From Leptospira kemamanensis (lineage in GTDB: Bacteria > Spirochaetota > Leptospiria > Leptospirales > Leptospiraceae), in NCBI RefSeq assembly GCF_004769665.1, contig NZ_RQGG01000009.1:62001-126000 (forward strand): a DNA stretch of 64,000 nucleotides, in the 5' to 3' direction. Position numbers and translations under genes: made by a program. The notes under the pieces were generated by a model that searched no databases, was not told the origin of the DNA, and saw only the letters and a list, made by a program, of their open reading frames with translations. How positions within the stretch are numbered: position 1 is the stretch's first letter; each line of letters starts with the position of its first letter. This document shows positions 41,659-52,051 of the stretch, one piece after another.

Positions 41659-42262
41659 CCATCCGTTGACGAAACTTCTCTCTTATTGTTCCCTTTTTTT
41701 CCTCCTCTTTTGTTTGTCTTGTGGCAAACAAAGGGTGGAAGCCGGAAACAAGGACTTATCCGAAGACCCTAACCATTTTCTGTTGTACCAAGGAAAACCG
41801 TTTACGGGGATATTTGTAAGGGAAAATCCCATCTTATCAGAAACCTATGAAACGGAATATTACAAAGGTGTACCTCACGGGAGTTATACGGTAAAAACAT
41901 TTTCTGGAATCCTTTTGGAAGAACGAAATATCCGTTATGGGCAAAAACAGGGAAAACAAATCGCGTATTTTCCATCAGGTGCCATCAGACAAACTTCCGA
42001 ATATGAAATGGGAATCCCTGTAGGGGAACATATCGAATACTTTGACAATGGTCAGATGGCCAGTTACCAAACTTTTTTTGCATCGGGAAAACCAAAAGTC
42101 GCAAAGAAGTGGAACAATCGTGGCCAAATTTATTTGAACCATGTCTTTTTGGAATCGGGAGAAAGTTTTGGAAGGCCAGGCAGTAAACTCTGCGAACCCG
42201 TGCCCGAAGAGGACTCGAATCAAACCAAAACCACCGATCCCAAGGAAACCACCAAACTTTGA
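41630..42262 (+). CDS. MORN-like repeat lipoprotein (YwqK type)
   Basis: Up to 210 aa from ATG 41630, overlapping the YHYH gene by 29 bp; TTG 41666 would give a neater lipoprotein signal and no overlap. The lipobox is FCLSC. About five repeats of roughly 23 residues follow, such as YYKGVPHGSYTVKTFSG, RYGQKQGKQIAYFPSG and EMGIPVGEHIEYFDNG, matching the toxin_YwqK/MORN-type pattern. Despite the database nickname, nothing here suggests a toxin-antitoxin pair. The tail is Thr/Lys-rich. Confidence 0.75.
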   Translation: MAHQERFPTNHPLTKLLSYCSLFFLLFCLSCGKQRVEAGNKDLSEDPNHFLLYQGKPFTGIFVRENPILSETYETEYYKGVPHGSYTVKTFSGILLEERNIRYGQKQGKQIAYFPSGAIRQTSEYEMGIPVGEHIEYFDNGQMASYQTFFASGKPKVAKKWNNRGQIYLNHVFLESGESFGRPGSKLCEPVPEEDSNQTKTTDPKETTKL

Positions 42263-42317
42263 TTTGTCGATGTTGAGAATCAGACTTTAGAATTTAAATC
42301 CCATTCTTTTAAAAACC

Positions 42318-42992
42318 ATGTATCCATTCCAACATAGAAAAATTCACTCCCTTTCCCTCATCCTCCTAGGTTTGTTATTCTCTTTCCATTGTTCGAAGGC
42401 AGATACCACTCCCGAGACCAATGCCCTTCCCTATTTTTTAGGAAAGGATTTTGATCCCGTTTGGCCGAAAGACCCCAGTGTCCTTTCTGAATTGAAACAA
42501 ATTCCAGTGGATTTCCAACTCACAAACCAATTGGGAAATCAAGTTTCCCTGAAAGGGAATTCATCTAATCCAAGTTTGGTTGTCTTTTTTTATGCCACAT
42601 GTCGTGGGATTTGTCCCCTCATCACCAAAAACATAATTCAAATCCAACCCAATTTGGCGGAGTTTTCAAACTTAGAGATCCATTCCATCTCCATCAATCC
42701 CAAAGAAGATACACCCACCGTTCTTTCTAAGTACCGCACTCTTTATAAAATCCAAAATCCAAACTGGAATTTTTATACAGGGAACCTTAAGGTAATCGAG
42801 AGTTTTGCGAAAACTACCTGCGGTGCGGAAGTCGAAGGATTTTCCGTCGAAAAAAACAAATATGAATTTGTGCATACGGAAAATATCTTTTTGTTTGATG
42901 AAAAACAATACTTACGTGGGATTTATCGTGCCAAAGGAACTGGCGACATACAAAGGTTAGTGGCCGACCTTAGGATCCTCACCAAAAAATAA
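42318..42992 (+). CDS. Second SCO1/SenC family protein (lipoprotein)
   Basis: 224 aa. The signal peptide ends in a FSFHC lipobox. The thioredoxin-like domain holds the copper pair in CRGICPL and the distal His in EFVHTENIFLF. Unlike the SCO protein of the oxidase operon (residues near 1219-2055 of the window) it is N-terminally lipid-anchored and lacks a C-terminal helix. It is probably a copper chaperone or thiol-redox protein for another oxidase or stress response. It follows the YHYH and MORN-like lipoprotein genes on the same strand. Confidence 0.87.
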   Translation: MYPFQHRKIHSLSLILLGLLFSFHCSKADTTPETNALPYFLGKDFDPVWPKDPSVLSELKQIPVDFQLTNQLGNQVSLKGNSSNPSLVVFFYATCRGICPLITKNIIQIQPNLAEFSNLEIHSISINPKEDTPTVLSKYRTLYKIQNPNWNFYTGNLKVIESFAKTTCGAEVEGFSVEKNKYEFVHTENIFLFDEKQYLRGIYRAKGTGDIQRLVADLRILTKK

Positions 42993-43033
42993 GTTTGGAT
43001 TTGTTTCCTAAGGGGAAAATAGAAAAAGAATCG

Positions 43034-43056
43034 AAGATTCCTGGAATCTTAATTTT
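43034..43056. terminator. Probable bidirectional terminator
   Basis: AAGATTC (43034-43040), a 3-nt loop, and GAATCTT (43044-43050) form a perfect hairpin. A T-run follows on the plus strand (AATTTTTGATTTT) and another on the minus strand (CGATTCTTTTTC). It lies where the second SCO gene and the ABC permease gene converge, overlapping the permease stop codon. Confidence 0.6.
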
Positions 43057-43810
43057 TGATTTTATACCCAGTGCGAAAGATAAGCCATGTGACAAAGAGA
43101 CAAACAGAGAGGAATACGAGGATCATCGTAATACTCACAGACAAAGCTACATCCGCACGTTCAAAAAAGCTATACCGAAACCCACTCACCAAATACAAAA
43201 CGGGGTTAAACATACTGATTTTTTGCCAAAAACTGGGCAACATTTGGATCGAATAAAAACTCCCACCGAGAAACACAAGGGGAGTGATGACTAACATCGG
43301 AATCATTTGTAGTTTTTCAAAACTATCTGCCCAAATCCCAATCACAAATCCAAACAAACTAAAACTAATGCAGGTTAGTAGGAGAAAAAATACCATAAGG
43401 AAAGGATGGTCAATGCGTATGGGCACAAAAAAAGACGCAGTGATGAGCATGAGTATCCCGAGCATCAGTGATTTGGTGGCCGCAGCCCCCACATAGCCAA
43501 TCACCACTTCCCACATGGTCACAGGTGCCGAAAGGATTTCGTAAATGGTTCCATTGAATTTGGGAAAATAAATTCCAAACGAAGCATTGGAGATACTTTC
43601 TGTGAGAAGTGACAACATCACAAGCCCTGGCACAATGAAACTTCCATAATGGATCCCATCTATCTCTTGGATCCGAGATCCAATGGCCGAACCAAAAACG
43701 ATGAAGTACAAAGAAGTGGAAAGTACAGGAGAGGCAATACTTTGTAATAGGGTACGAAATGTACGGGCCATTTCAAATTGGTAAATTGCTCGGATGGCAT
43801 GGAAATTCAT
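43049..43810 (-). CDS. ABC-2 type transporter permease (YadH-like)
   Basis: 253 aa with six hydrophobic helices. The N-terminal [19 protein letters not shown] amphipathic segment, the [12 protein letters not shown] segment and the [16 protein letters not shown] end are typical of the YadH/NodJ exporter family. It forms the membrane part of an exporter with the ATPase encoded just upstream; its ATG overlaps that gene's stop (ATGA). The substrate is unknown; families of this type move lipids, polysaccharides or drugs. Confidence 0.9.
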   Translation of the reverse strand: MNFHAIRAIYQFEMARTFRTLLQSIASPVLSTSLYFIVFGSAIGSRIQEIDGIHYGSFIVPGLVMLSLLTESISNASFGIYFPKFNGTIYEILSAPVTMWEVVIGYVGAAATKSLMLGILMLITASFFVPIRIDHPFLMVFFLLLTCISFSLFGFVIGIWADSFEKLQMIPMLVITPLVFLGGSFYSIQMLPSFWQKISMFNPVLYLVSGFRYSFFERADVALSVSITMILVFLSVCLFVTWLIFRTGYKIKN

Positions 43811-44733
43811 ACGGACTCCTGTAATAACTGAACAAAAATTTCTTCTAAACTACTTTGTTTTGTACTCAAATCACTGAATTGGATTTTTTCTTTTTTGAGA
43901 TCATCCAAAAGTTTGGTGATCACACTGCTATCATCAGATCGGTCGTATGTAAACACAAGAGCCGTATTGTTATCCGCAAGTTCCAATGTGTATTTGGAAA
44001 GAGACTTCGGTAGTGATTTTAAACTTTTTTTCAATTCAATCCGCAATTGTTTGGTTCCCAATTGTTTCATGAGTTTGTCTTTATTTTCAGTAAGGAAAAT
44101 TTCACCTTTACGGATCACAGAAATTCGATCTGCAATTAATTCGGCTTCTTCGATGTAGTGAGTGGTTAAAATGATCGTCACACCATTTTTACGAAGGGAT
44201 TCCACGATTTTCCACATATCCTTACGGAGTTCCACATCCACACCGGCACTTGGTTCATCCAAAAACAAAATTTTTGGTTCGTGTGACAAGGCTTTGGCAA
44301 TTAAAACTCGTCGTTTCATCCCACCAGATAAAGTCATGATCCTTTGGTCTTTTTTATCCCAAAGGGAAAGAGATTTTAAAACTTCTTCGATGTATTTGGG
44401 ATTGGCAGGTTTTCCATACAACCCCCGAGTAAAACTCACACTTGCCCAAACTGTTTCAAAAGCGTGGACGCTTAGCTCTTGTGGAACAAGTCCAATGAGA
44501 GATCTTGTTTTTTTAAACTCATCAATGATATCATATCCATCCACCTTCACCTCACCGGCACTAGGTGACACGATTCCACAGATCAAATTGATTAAAGTGG
44601 TTTTCCCAGCACCATTCGGTCCAAGAAGGGCATGGATTTCACCCTCACCCACTTCCCAATTCACTGATTTGAGTGCTTGGAAACCATTGTCATAGGACTT
44701 GGAAACTTGTTTTACGGTTAGGATTGGTTTCAA
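43807..44733 (-). CDS. ABC transporter ATP-binding protein (YadG/NodI-like)
   Basis: 308 aa, TTG start overlapping the ABC-F stop. Walker A is [11 protein letters not shown], signature LSGGMKRR, Walker [13 protein letters not shown], and the H-loop TTHYIEEAE. After residue 215 there is a C-terminal extension typical of DrrA/NodI-type exporters (QLRIEL onward). It energises the permease encoded next. The three genes ABC-F, ATPase and permease form one compact operon. Confidence 0.92.
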   Translation of the reverse strand: MKPILTVKQVSKSYDNGFQALKSVNWEVGEGEIHALLGPNGAGKTTLINLICGIVSPSAGEVKVDGYDIIDEFKKTRSLIGLVPQELSVHAFETVWASVSFTRGLYGKPANPKYIEEVLKSLSLWDKKDQRIMTLSGGMKRRVLIAKALSHEPKILFLDEPSAGVDVELRKDMWKIVESLRKNGVTIILTTHYIEEAELIADRISVIRKGEIFLTENKDKLMKQLGTKQLRIELKKSLKSLPKSLSKYTLELADNNTALVFTYDRSDDSSVITKLLDDLKKEKIQFSDLSTKQSSLEEIFVQLLQESV

Positions 44734-46226
44734 ACGGTTTCATCCTTCCAGCCAATGTCACTGAGGAAGTCGTCATAACCACCATCATAGACAAAAACTC
44801 GGTCATCATCGAATACAATGAGTTTTGTGGCCACAGCGCGCAAGTGCATTTCGTTGTGGGTGACCATGATCACAGATCCATCGAAATTATCAATTGCTTC
44901 AATCAGGGAGTCACAGGATTGCATGTCCAAGTGGTTTGTGGGCTCATCTAAGTAAAGTAAGTGGCAAGGGGTCACAAGAATTTTCCCCAGTAACACACGG
45001 CTTTTTTCTCCCCCGGAAAGCACTTTGATTCTTTTTAAGGCAAGGTCTTCCGAGAACATCAAACCACCGGCTATATTACGAGCTTTCCCTTCCGAACAGT
45101 TCGGGTCGGCACTCATAATTTCTTGCACCACCGTATTACTTTCGTTCATGTTGAGTTTGTTCGTTTGTCCGAAGTATCCTTCTTTTAAAATAGGATGTTT
45201 TTTCACTCCGCCAGTAACGGGTGTGAGTTCCCCTGCAATCAATTTGAGAAGGGTTGATTTTCCTTTTCCGTTTTTTCCGATGATACAAATCCGATCTTCT
45301 GGTCCTACGCTGATGGAAAAATTTTCAAACAGATAAGGAGCTTTTCCATCATAGGAAAAAGAGACATCTTCTACGCTTAACATTTGATTGGCGGAGAAAG
45401 GGGCACTATTGAAGTACAATTCCATATCTTCAATGGTATCAAGTGCCTTCATCTCTCCTTGTTTTTCTAATTTTTTCACCCGTGATTGTGTTCGGCTCGC
45501 AAAACTCGCTTTTGCTTTAAACTTGGCTATGAACATTTCTTCTTGTTTGCGTTTTTTGGCTTCGTTCAAACGAGTTTTTTCGTAAATCTCTTCGGCTTGG
45601 TTGATTTGTGTGTATAATTTTTCTGTGTCACCTTGCACTTTGATTGCTTTTGTGCGGTGAATGGCAACGGTATGAGTCACAACACTGTCCATAAAACTTC
45701 TATCATGTGTGATGAGGATGATCTCTCCTTCCCACTCGCGAAGAAACTCCTCTAACCAACGTATGGTGACAATGTCTAAGTAGTTGTTTGGCTCATCTAA
45801 GATCAACATATCCGGTGCGGAAACTAAAAGTTTCGCTAAGTTCATTCGGATTTGGTATCCACCCGAAAATTCCTCTGGGCTACGTTCCATGTCTTTTTCG
45901 GAAAACCCAAGTCCAAATAAAATGCGTTCCACCTTCCAAGTTTCGTACTCATCCCCTTCAGGAAGGCCAAGTGCACATTCTTCGAGTACGGTTGGTTTGG
46001 TGAAGACCAAATGTTGTTCTAAGTGGCCAATGCGATATCCTTTGGGGATGGTGATGTTCCCAGAATCGGGTTCCGTTTTTCCTTGGATGATTTGGACAAG
46101 AGTTGATTTCCCATGCCCGTTACGCCCCACAAGGCCCACCCTTTCCCCGCGGTTGACGCTGAATTGTAAGTCATCAAATAAAACGTTGCCATTGAATTGT
46201 TTGTTTAAGCCAGAGATTTTGATCAT
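44730..46226 (-). CDS. ABC-F family ATPase (ribosome-associated)
   Basis: 498 aa with two ABC domains and no membrane helix. First domain: [24 protein letters not shown] and [10 protein letters not shown]. Second: [25 protein letters not shown] and [10 protein letters not shown]. Between them lies a charged Lys/Arg/Glu linker ([17 protein letters not shown]), the P-site tRNA interaction region of ABC-F proteins. Members relieve stalled or antibiotic-blocked ribosomes. The 4-bp overlap with an exporter ATPase gene raises, but does not prove, an antibiotic-resistance or peptide-export link. Confidence 0.9.
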   Translation of the reverse strand: MIKISGLNKQFNGNVLFDDLQFSVNRGERVGLVGRNGHGKSTLVQIIQGKTEPDSGNITIPKGYRIGHLEQHLVFTKPTVLEECALGLPEGDEYETWKVERILFGLGFSEKDMERSPEEFSGGYQIRMNLAKLLVSAPDMLILDEPNNYLDIVTIRWLEEFLREWEGEIILITHDRSFMDSVVTHTVAIHRTKAIKVQGDTEKLYTQINQAEEIYEKTRLNEAKKRKQEEMFIAKFKAKASFASRTQSRVKKLEKQGEMKALDTIEDMELYFNSAPFSANQMLSVEDVSFSYDGKAPYLFENFSISVGPEDRICIIGKNGKGKSTLLKLIAGELTPVTGGVKKHPILKEGYFGQTNKLNMNESNTVVQEIMSADPNCSEGKARNIAGGLMFSEDLALKRIKVLSGGEKSRVLLGKILVTPCHLLYLDEPTNHLDMQSCDSLIEAIDNFDGSVIMVTHNEMHLRAVATKLIVFDDDRVFVYDGGYDDFLSDIGWKDETV

Positions 46227-46413
46227 ATCATTTCCGAAAGGTGAGTCGAGATAAAACCAAGATGCCTAGAGGTTCCGAGAGGACGAGTAGAAAGAAATGG
46301 AATCAAATGGGTTTTTTATGGTTTTCATGCAAAATTTCTGACATAATTGCAAACAAAGAAACGAAGGAAAATTATGAACTTTTTTAGACCCCTGATGAGG
46401 CCGAAACTGTACT

Positions 46414-47163
46414 GTGCGAACTTTCCTTTTGTATCTACTAGGAGGCATCTGTATCCTTTGGGGGACAAAAACCCATTCCAATGGAAATTTACAGGTGGCC
46501 TTTGGTGCGGAAGAAAATTACCTACTGGTTCGTTCTCTTGATTCCAGCATCATCCATTTGGGTGATGCCAATGAAAAATTAGAATACCGTAATATCATCG
46601 ATGAATACTTGCGATTCAAAAGCCTTCATATCCAAGGGAAATATGGAGATGCTTACCTAGCTGTTCGCTCTACCCAATACCAACTCATCCAACTCTATGA
46701 CAAAATCCTCACCAAAAACATAACACTAGTTCGTAGTGAACTTGAGTTACTCGGTCGCAAATCAAGAGACAAAGAAAAAACGCAAACGAAAGCGTTTATT
46801 CGATTGGCACTCAGGGACGTGAGCGAAGCAGAACAAAAATTGGTGATGGCAAGGAACATACGTCCTTATTTATATCTTTTGAAACTCAGAGAAATGTTAT
46901 TTGCGTTAAAAATTCTCAAACACGCTGGCAAGTTTGTGATTTTTTTGAATTTATTACACGATGGACAGTATATGGATTCGATTGAGTTTTATGATTTTAA
47001 TACGATAGAATCAGAACTCATCCGAGGGTTTGGGCCAAACTCCAAATACCTTGCCTTCCATTATGACAACGCATTTTTGCCGTATGGTGAAGAGAGTATC
47101 TACGAAGACAAAATGACCAATTTCAAAACCCAAACCATCAACCAAACGGAAACATTGAAATAA
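46414..47163 (+). CDS. Unknown secreted helical protein, start uncertain
   Basis: 249 aa if begun at GTG 46414, giving a signal-like MRTFLLYLLGGICILWG. The mature part is helical, with segments such as DEYLRFKSLHIQGKYGD and LELLGRKSRDKEK; no family recognised. The best ribosome site in the region (GAAGGA, then ATG 46374) is in a different frame and would read MNFFRPLMRPK before running on; joined by a frameshift it would provide a basic leader for the hydrophobic stretch. Either the gene starts at GTG or the 5' end carries a frameshift. It converges on purT. Confidence 0.65.
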   Translation: MRTFLLYLLGGICILWGTKTHSNGNLQVAFGAEENYLLVRSLDSSIIHLGDANEKLEYRNIIDEYLRFKSLHIQGKYGDAYLAVRSTQYQLIQLYDKILTKNITLVRSELELLGRKSRDKEKTQTKAFIRLALRDVSEAEQKLVMARNIRPYLYLLKLREMLFALKILKHAGKFVIFLNLLHDGQYMDSIEFYDFNTIESELIRGFGPNSKYLAFHYDNAFLPYGEESIYEDKMTNFKTQTINQTETLK

Positions 47164-47257
47164 TAAACAGATAACGGTCAAATCAAATTCCGATACTAAT
47201 CGAATCACGAACCAATTTCATACAAACCAAAGTCACAAAATAAATTTTGTTATCACT

Positions 47258-48445
47258 TCACTTTGTTTCAGATGATTTTAATTGGATGTGATCCCTTCCT
47301 CGATTTGCTTTTTCTTTTGCTTCCTCGATTGTTTTGCCTAGTGCTAAGCTAACACCCATTCGACGTTTTCCTATTACTTCTGGTTTTCCAAATATTCGGA
47401 TATCAACACCAGGGATAGACAAAGATTCTTTTAACCCAGAATATACTGGTGACTTTGTATTCCCTTCTAAAAGAATCGCAGAACTGGCAGCAGGTGTTTG
47501 GAAGATGAGTTCTGGGATCGGAAGACCAAGTAATGCTTTCACATGGAGGGAAAACTCAGACACATTTTGTGAGATGAGAGTCACAAGACCTGTATCATGT
47601 GGCCTAGGAGATACTTCACTAAAGTACACTTCGTCCCCTTTTACAAATAGTTCCACACCGAAGATACCAAACCCTCCTAACCCTGTTGTTACCTTCTCTG
47701 CAATTTCTTTTGCCGATTGTAAAGCCACTTCAGACATAGGTTGCGGCATCCAAGACTCCACATAATCCCCGTTCACCTGTCTATGTCCAATGGGAGGTAA
47801 AAAACTAGTGCCGCCGATGTGACGGATCGTGAGTAATGTAATTTCAAAATCAAAAGGAATGAATTCTTCGATGATCATTTTCCCTTTGCCCGTGCGGCCT
47901 CCCGTTTGCCCGTAGTCCCAAGCTTTTTGAATGTCTGATTCGGTTTTGATCAAACTCTGGCCTTTCCCAGAAGAACTCATGATGGGTTTCACAACACAAG
48001 GAAACCCAATACTAAAAACGGCTTTTGTGAAATCTTCAAGGCTGTCTGCAAAAAGAAAATTAGAAGTTTTGAGACCCAATTCCTTTGCCACAAAGTTACG
48101 AATGCCTTCGCGGTTCATGGTGAGGTTCACTGCTTTGGCACTGGGAATGATTTTAAAACCATCCGCTTCTAAGCGAACCAAAGTTTCTGTATGGATGGCT
48201 TCAATTTCAGGAACGACAAAATCAGGTTTTAACTCGCGTATGGTGGCCTCGAGTTCCTTTGGATCGAGCATGTTGATGACACGAAATTCTTGTGCCACTA
48301 GCATTGCCGGTGCATTCGGATAACGATCCACAGCAATGACATGAACACCTAATCGATTGGCTTCAATTGCCACCTCTTTTCCTAATTCTCCTGAACCAAG
48401 AAGAAGGAGTTTTGTCGCTTGTTTCGTAAAAGGTGTTCCAATCAT
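47258..48445 (-). CDS. purT: Formate-dependent phosphoribosylglycinamide formyltransferase
   Basis: 395 aa ATP-grasp enzyme that makes formyl-GAR from formate, ATP and GAR in purine synthesis. The N-terminal [34 protein letters not shown], the [12 protein letters not shown] glycine loop and the [28 protein letters not shown] metal site ([15 protein letters not shown]) are diagnostic. It stands alone between the unknown secreted-protein gene and the ankyrin/AraC pair. Confidence 0.96.
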   Translation of the reverse strand: MIGTPFTKQATKLLLLGSGELGKEVAIEANRLGVHVIAVDRYPNAPAMLVAQEFRVINMLDPKELEATIRELKPDFVVPEIEAIHTETLVRLEADGFKIIPSAKAVNLTMNREGIRNFVAKELGLKTSNFLFADSLEDFTKAVFSIGFPCVVKPIMSSSGKGQSLIKTESDIQKAWDYGQTGGRTGKGKMIIEEFIPFDFEITLLTIRHIGGTSFLPPIGHRQVNGDYVESWMPQPMSEVALQSAKEIAEKVTTGLGGFGIFGVELFVKGDEVYFSEVSPRPHDTGLVTLISQNVSEFSLHVKALLGLPIPELIFQTPAASSAILLEGNTKSPVYSGLKESLSIPGVDIRIFGKPEVIGKRRMGVSLALGKTIEEAKEKANRGRDHIQLKSSETK

Positions 48446-48490
48446 AATCGTAAAGATTTCGCCACCCAGTTGTACGACAAGAACGAATCG

Positions 48491-48967
48491 TTACATCAAA
48501 TAACGTTTTCCCAGGTTGTCTCTTTGGTAGACATTGGCACCCATTCGAATCAGTAAGTCAGACAATTCCCCAAGCCCATCGAAACTATTGGCAATGTGTA
48601 AGGGAGTGACACCGTTCGGATCTGCCGCATTCGGATTGGCACCAGCATAGAGTAATACTTCCACAGCTTCCATGTTCCCAGCTTCGGTAGCTTTATGAAT
48701 GGGATACAAACCCATGTTATCTGGATCATCAGGATTCAGACCAATGGCAAGCAAACGTTTTAAAAAATAGATATCAGAAACTTCGACAACAGCAAGACCA
48801 AGTAATAAGGCTGATTCTGTTAAACAGATTTTTTTAAGTTCCAAATCAGAAAGTAACAAATCAAAACTATCTTTGTCACCCCTGGTGATAGCGGAACACA
48901 ATGTACGAAGTCTGATATTTGATTTAGATTTCCCTACGAAATCGATTATGTTTTGGATCATACCCAT
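48491..48967 (-). CDS. Ankyrin repeat protein
   Basis: 158 aa. At least three ankyrin repeats are clear in the second half: GLYPIHKATEAGNMEAVEVL, LYAGANPNAADPNGVTPLHIA and LLIRMGANVYQRDNLGK; a degenerate one precedes them. No signal peptide, so probably a cytoplasmic protein-binding module. A good ribosome site (GGAGTGATAGGAT) precedes the ATG. It follows the AraC regulator by 6 bp and is likely co-expressed with it. Confidence 0.85.
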   Translation of the reverse strand: MGMIQNIIDFVGKSKSNIRLRTLCSAITRGDKDSFDLLLSDLELKKICLTESALLLGLAVVEVSDIYFLKRLLAIGLNPDDPDNMGLYPIHKATEAGNMEAVEVLLYAGANPNAADPNGVTPLHIANSFDGLGELSDLLIRMGANVYQRDNLGKRYLM

Positions 48968-48973
48968 ATCCTA

Positions 48974-49801
48974 TCACTCCTCCCCCGGTCCGTGCTTGTA
49001 AAAATGAGACATTTTTTCGTATTCTGCAAACCAATCTTTCGGAATACTTCCTGAATTTCGTTTAAAGTCGTTTGAAAAATGCGACTGATCTGTGTATTCA
49101 AAATTGTGAGCAAGGTCCGTCAGGCGTAAATTTGGATTTGTGGTTTGGTAATGTTCAGGATTGCGAACAAGGGACAACACACGATGCACAGAACGGTATT
49201 CGGAAGGGTTCAGGCCCACCACTTCTTGGAATTTTCGTTCTAATTGTTTGCGAGTGATCCCCAGTTTTTTTGCAAGTGGGTTGATACTGGTTTTGGGATT
49301 CGTTAGTTCCAATAAAGCAAATCGAAGATAGGCGGGAATATCTGTCGATTTTCCAGGATAGGACCGTAAATACTCTGTTAAGGCTTCGACGATTTTTTCT
49401 TCCACCACCGATGTTTTTTCCCCATTGGAGTTTTGTAAGATAGAAACCAAACGTTCGTTTGTTGGCATTTCGGGAAATTGATTTTTTAATACTGATCCTT
49501 GTTTGGAAAACAAAGTATACAAACCCGCTACATAAAAACGAATCGAAACTAAATGCAAAGGAGATTCAGAGAGAACACGCCACCTCCTTGTTTGGGGACC
49601 AACCAAATGAGATTTGGGTAAACGAAATCTCTCCCCAGATTCTGTTTCCACAATAGGTGGTTCACCAAAATGAAAAACCATCTCACACTCGTAAGATGGT
49701 ATGATCCATGGTAGTTCGTTTGCATTCACCTCCCTCCAAATCCAAAACTCTTTGACAAAGGATTCGAATTCGGAAGGAGGTTTTAAAAACAAAATGTCCA
49801 C
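48974..49801 (-). CDS. AraC-family transcriptional regulator
   Basis: 275 aa, apparent GTG start. The N-terminal 150 residues resemble the DUF6597-type sensor domain of AraC proteins (WIIPSYECEMVFHFGEP). The C-terminal DNA-binding region has both helix-turn-helix units: INPLAKKLGITRKQLERKFQ and LTDLAHNFEYTDQSHFSNDFKR, followed by the GSIPKDW end. The gene begins 33 bp after copA on the same strand, so read-through from the copper operon is possible, but its own target is unknown. Confidence 0.9.
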   Translation of the reverse strand: MDILFLKPPSEFESFVKEFWIWREVNANELPWIIPSYECEMVFHFGEPPIVETESGERFRLPKSHLVGPQTRRWRVLSESPLHLVSIRFYVAGLYTLFSKQGSVLKNQFPEMPTNERLVSILQNSNGEKTSVVEEKIVEALTEYLRSYPGKSTDIPAYLRFALLELTNPKTSINPLAKKLGITRKQLERKFQEVVGLNPSEYRSVHRVLSLVRNPEHYQTTNPNLRLTDLAHNFEYTDQSHFSNDFKRNSGSIPKDWFAEYEKMSHFYKHGPGEE

Positions 49802-49834
49802 AAATTAGTTCCTAGTGTTTCTCTCTAAAGTTTT

Positions 49835-52051
49835 TTATTTCCATCGGCTCATCCGAAGAGCATTGAAGACAACAGACACCGAACTGAATGCCATCGCTGC
49901 ACCACTGACCCATGGAGCAAGGAGTCCAGATGCGGCAATCGGGATCCCAAGTAAATTGTAACCCAATGCCCAACCAAAATTTTGGCGGATATTGAGAACG
50001 GTATCTTTTCCAATTCGAATCAGATCCACAATCCTTTGGATGTCCCCATTCACAAGTACGACATCCGCCGTATTAATGGCAATGTCTGATCCCGTTCCCA
50101 TCGCAATACCGACATCAGCAGAAGCGAGAGCAGGAGCATCATTGATCCCATCTCCTACCATGGCACTATGCACATTCGCCACCTTCAATTGTTTCATGAT
50201 CTTTGCTTTTTCTTCTGGTAACAAACTGGAATATACAGAAGTAATTCCCACTAATTTAGCGACTTTGTTTGCAGCAATCGGATTGTCTCCTGTAAGAAGA
50301 ATGGGTTCCACTCCGATGGATCGTAAGTCAGTGATCGCTTGTTTTGCTGTATCACGAATTTGGTCTTCGATACGAAAGACCATCATCCCTTCCAAATTCC
50401 CTCGAATCCCAACAAACACTAAACTCACACCTTCCTTGGTCCATTCCACTACGCCACTTTGAATTGCTTCTGGAATCACAAAACCTTTTTCTTCCACAAA
50501 CGTTTGTTTGCCGGCAAAGTAAATAATTCCTTCCAACTCTGTTTGGATACCACCACCAGGAGAGGTAATGGTTTTCACTATCTCTGAATCAACGGATTTA
50601 TAGTTTTTCTCTTTTCCAAAGGCCAAAATGGCTTTTGCCAAAGGGTGATCTGATGTTTCTTCCATCGCGAGCACATGACCAAATACTAAGGATTTTTGAT
50701 CTTCCGAAATCCCTGCTGCTAAAACACCTGTTACCTTAGGTTTTCCTTCCGTTAACGTACCTGTTTTATCAAAGAATATCGTTTTGATTTTCGATACCGA
50801 TTCCAAGGCTTCTGCACTTCGAAAGAGCACTCCTCGTTTGGCAGCCCTTCCCGTTCCCACTAACAGTGAAATCGGTGTGGCAAGACCAAGTGCACAAGGA
50901 CAAGCAATCACAAGGATCGCAATACTTGTTTCAATGGCAGTTGTGATCTCTCCAGGTGCCAACAGAAAATACCAAACTAAAAAGTCTAGGACGCTTATCG
51001 CAATCACTACAGGAACAAAATATGCAGAAATTTGATCTGCAATTCTTTGGATAGGAGCCTTTGTTCCAAGAGATTCTTCCACCGATTTGATGATATGGGA
51101 TAAGGTGGTATCGTTTCCCACCTTCATGGCTTTGACTACTAGGGAGCCGTTTCCATTTACGGTTCCACCAAGAATCAAATCGCCTTGTTTTTTTTCCACT
51201 GGCATACTTTCACCAGTTAACATCGATTCATCGGCAAAACTCTCCCCTTCCTCTACAATCCCGTCCATTGGGAATCGTTCCAGAGCTTTCACGAGAACCA
51301 AATCACCTTGTTTTAAGTATTCATTGGGTACTTCTGTCCAGACTCCATTTGATTTCACTGTGGCAGTTTCTGGACGAAGAGTGAGAAGTGCTTTGATACC
51401 ATCACTACTTTTTCCTTTTGCCATATGTTCAATCCACTTGCCACCTAAGATAAAGGTGATAAGTACTGCCGAAGTTTCAAAATATAAATCTTTTCCAAAG
51501 ATACTATATCCATAAGCAGCTGTAGTTCCAATCACCACGAGAACATCCATATTGGCTGTTCCATTTCGTAAGGCACGATACGCAGATTGATAAAAAGGAA
51601 ATCCTATCAAAAATTGAACAGGAGTTGCAAGAATCATCTGCACCCATCGATCCATCAGAATATGTGGCATGGGAAGAAAGGATAAAAATTGAAAATGTGT
51701 CACCATTCCATAAAACAAAGGAAGAGAAAACAAAAGAGATAATATAAAGCGAATTTTTAAAACTCGAATGTGATCTTTCTGTTTTTTCTCAGTTTCCGAT
51801 TGTTTGTTTGGATCATGTTCCGTTGCTTGGTAACCAAGAGACTCGACTGTTTTCACAAGTGAATCTACAGTTACAACTTCGTCTGTTCGAAGGAAAACAG
51901 ACTCTCGAGCAAAATTAACCCTTACGTCCGTTACTCCAGATAACTTGGAAAGGCCCTTCTCAATGCGAAGGGCACAATTGGCACAAGTCATTCCAAAAAG
52001 GTCTAACGTATGTTCTGTGGTTTTATTTGACGTTTCCAAGGGTATATCCAT
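49835..52051 (-). CDS. copA: Copper-exporting P1B-type ATPase
   Basis: About 738 aa from ATG 52051; GTG 52057 is also open. One N-terminal metal-binding domain (GMTCANCALRIEKG) precedes eight membrane helices. The ion-path motif is ACPCALGLATP, the phosphorylation site FFDKTGTLTEG, the SDHPLAKAIL His-Pro motif and the GDGINDAPALASADVG hinge are all present. CPC and late-helix residues fit Cu(I) export. Its 5' end overlaps copZ, and the operon is preceded by a CueR-type promoter. Protects the cytoplasm from copper. Confidence 0.95.
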   Translation of the reverse strand: MDIPLETSNKTTEHTLDLFGMTCANCALRIEKGLSKLSGVTDVRVNFARESVFLRTDEVVTVDSLVKTVESLGYQATEHDPNKQSETEKKQKDHIRVLKIRFILSLLFSLPLFYGMVTHFQFLSFLPMPHILMDRWVQMILATPVQFLIGFPFYQSAYRALRNGTANMDVLVVIGTTAAYGYSIFGKDLYFETSAVLITFILGGKWIEHMAKGKSSDGIKALLTLRPETATVKSNGVWTEVPNEYLKQGDLVLVKALERFPMDGIVEEGESFADESMLTGESMPVEKKQGDLILGGTVNGNGSLVVKAMKVGNDTTLSHIIKSVEESLGTKAPIQRIADQISAYFVPVVIAISVLDFLVWYFLLAPGEITTAIETSIAILVIACPCALGLATPISLLVGTGRAAKRGVLFRSAEALESVSKIKTIFFDKTGTLTEGKPKVTGVLAAGISEDQKSLVFGHVLAMEETSDHPLAKAILAFGKEKNYKSVDSEIVKTITSPGGGIQTELEGIIYFAGKQTFVEEKGFVIPEAIQSGVVEWTKEGVSLVFVGIRGNLEGMMVFRIEDQIRDTAKQAITDLRSIGVEPILLTGDNPIAANKVAKLVGITSVYSSLLPEEKAKIMKQLKVANVHSAMVGDGINDAPALASADVGIAMGTGSDIAINTADVVLVNGDIQRIVDLIRIGKDTVLNIRQNFGWALGYNLLGIPIAASGLLAPWVSGAAMAFSSVSVVFNALRMSRWK

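Noticed and set aside
41630..42262. YwqK-type MORN lipoprotein as antitoxin of a toxin-antitoxin pair
   Set aside because: The family name is historical; neighbours are a YHYH lipoprotein and a SCO protein, neither of which is a toxin candidate.
44162..46254. Long plus-strand frames opposite the ABC-F and ABC ATPase genes
   Set aside because: Both minus-strand genes have complete ATPase motifs; the opposite frames are Ser/Pro-rich shadows.
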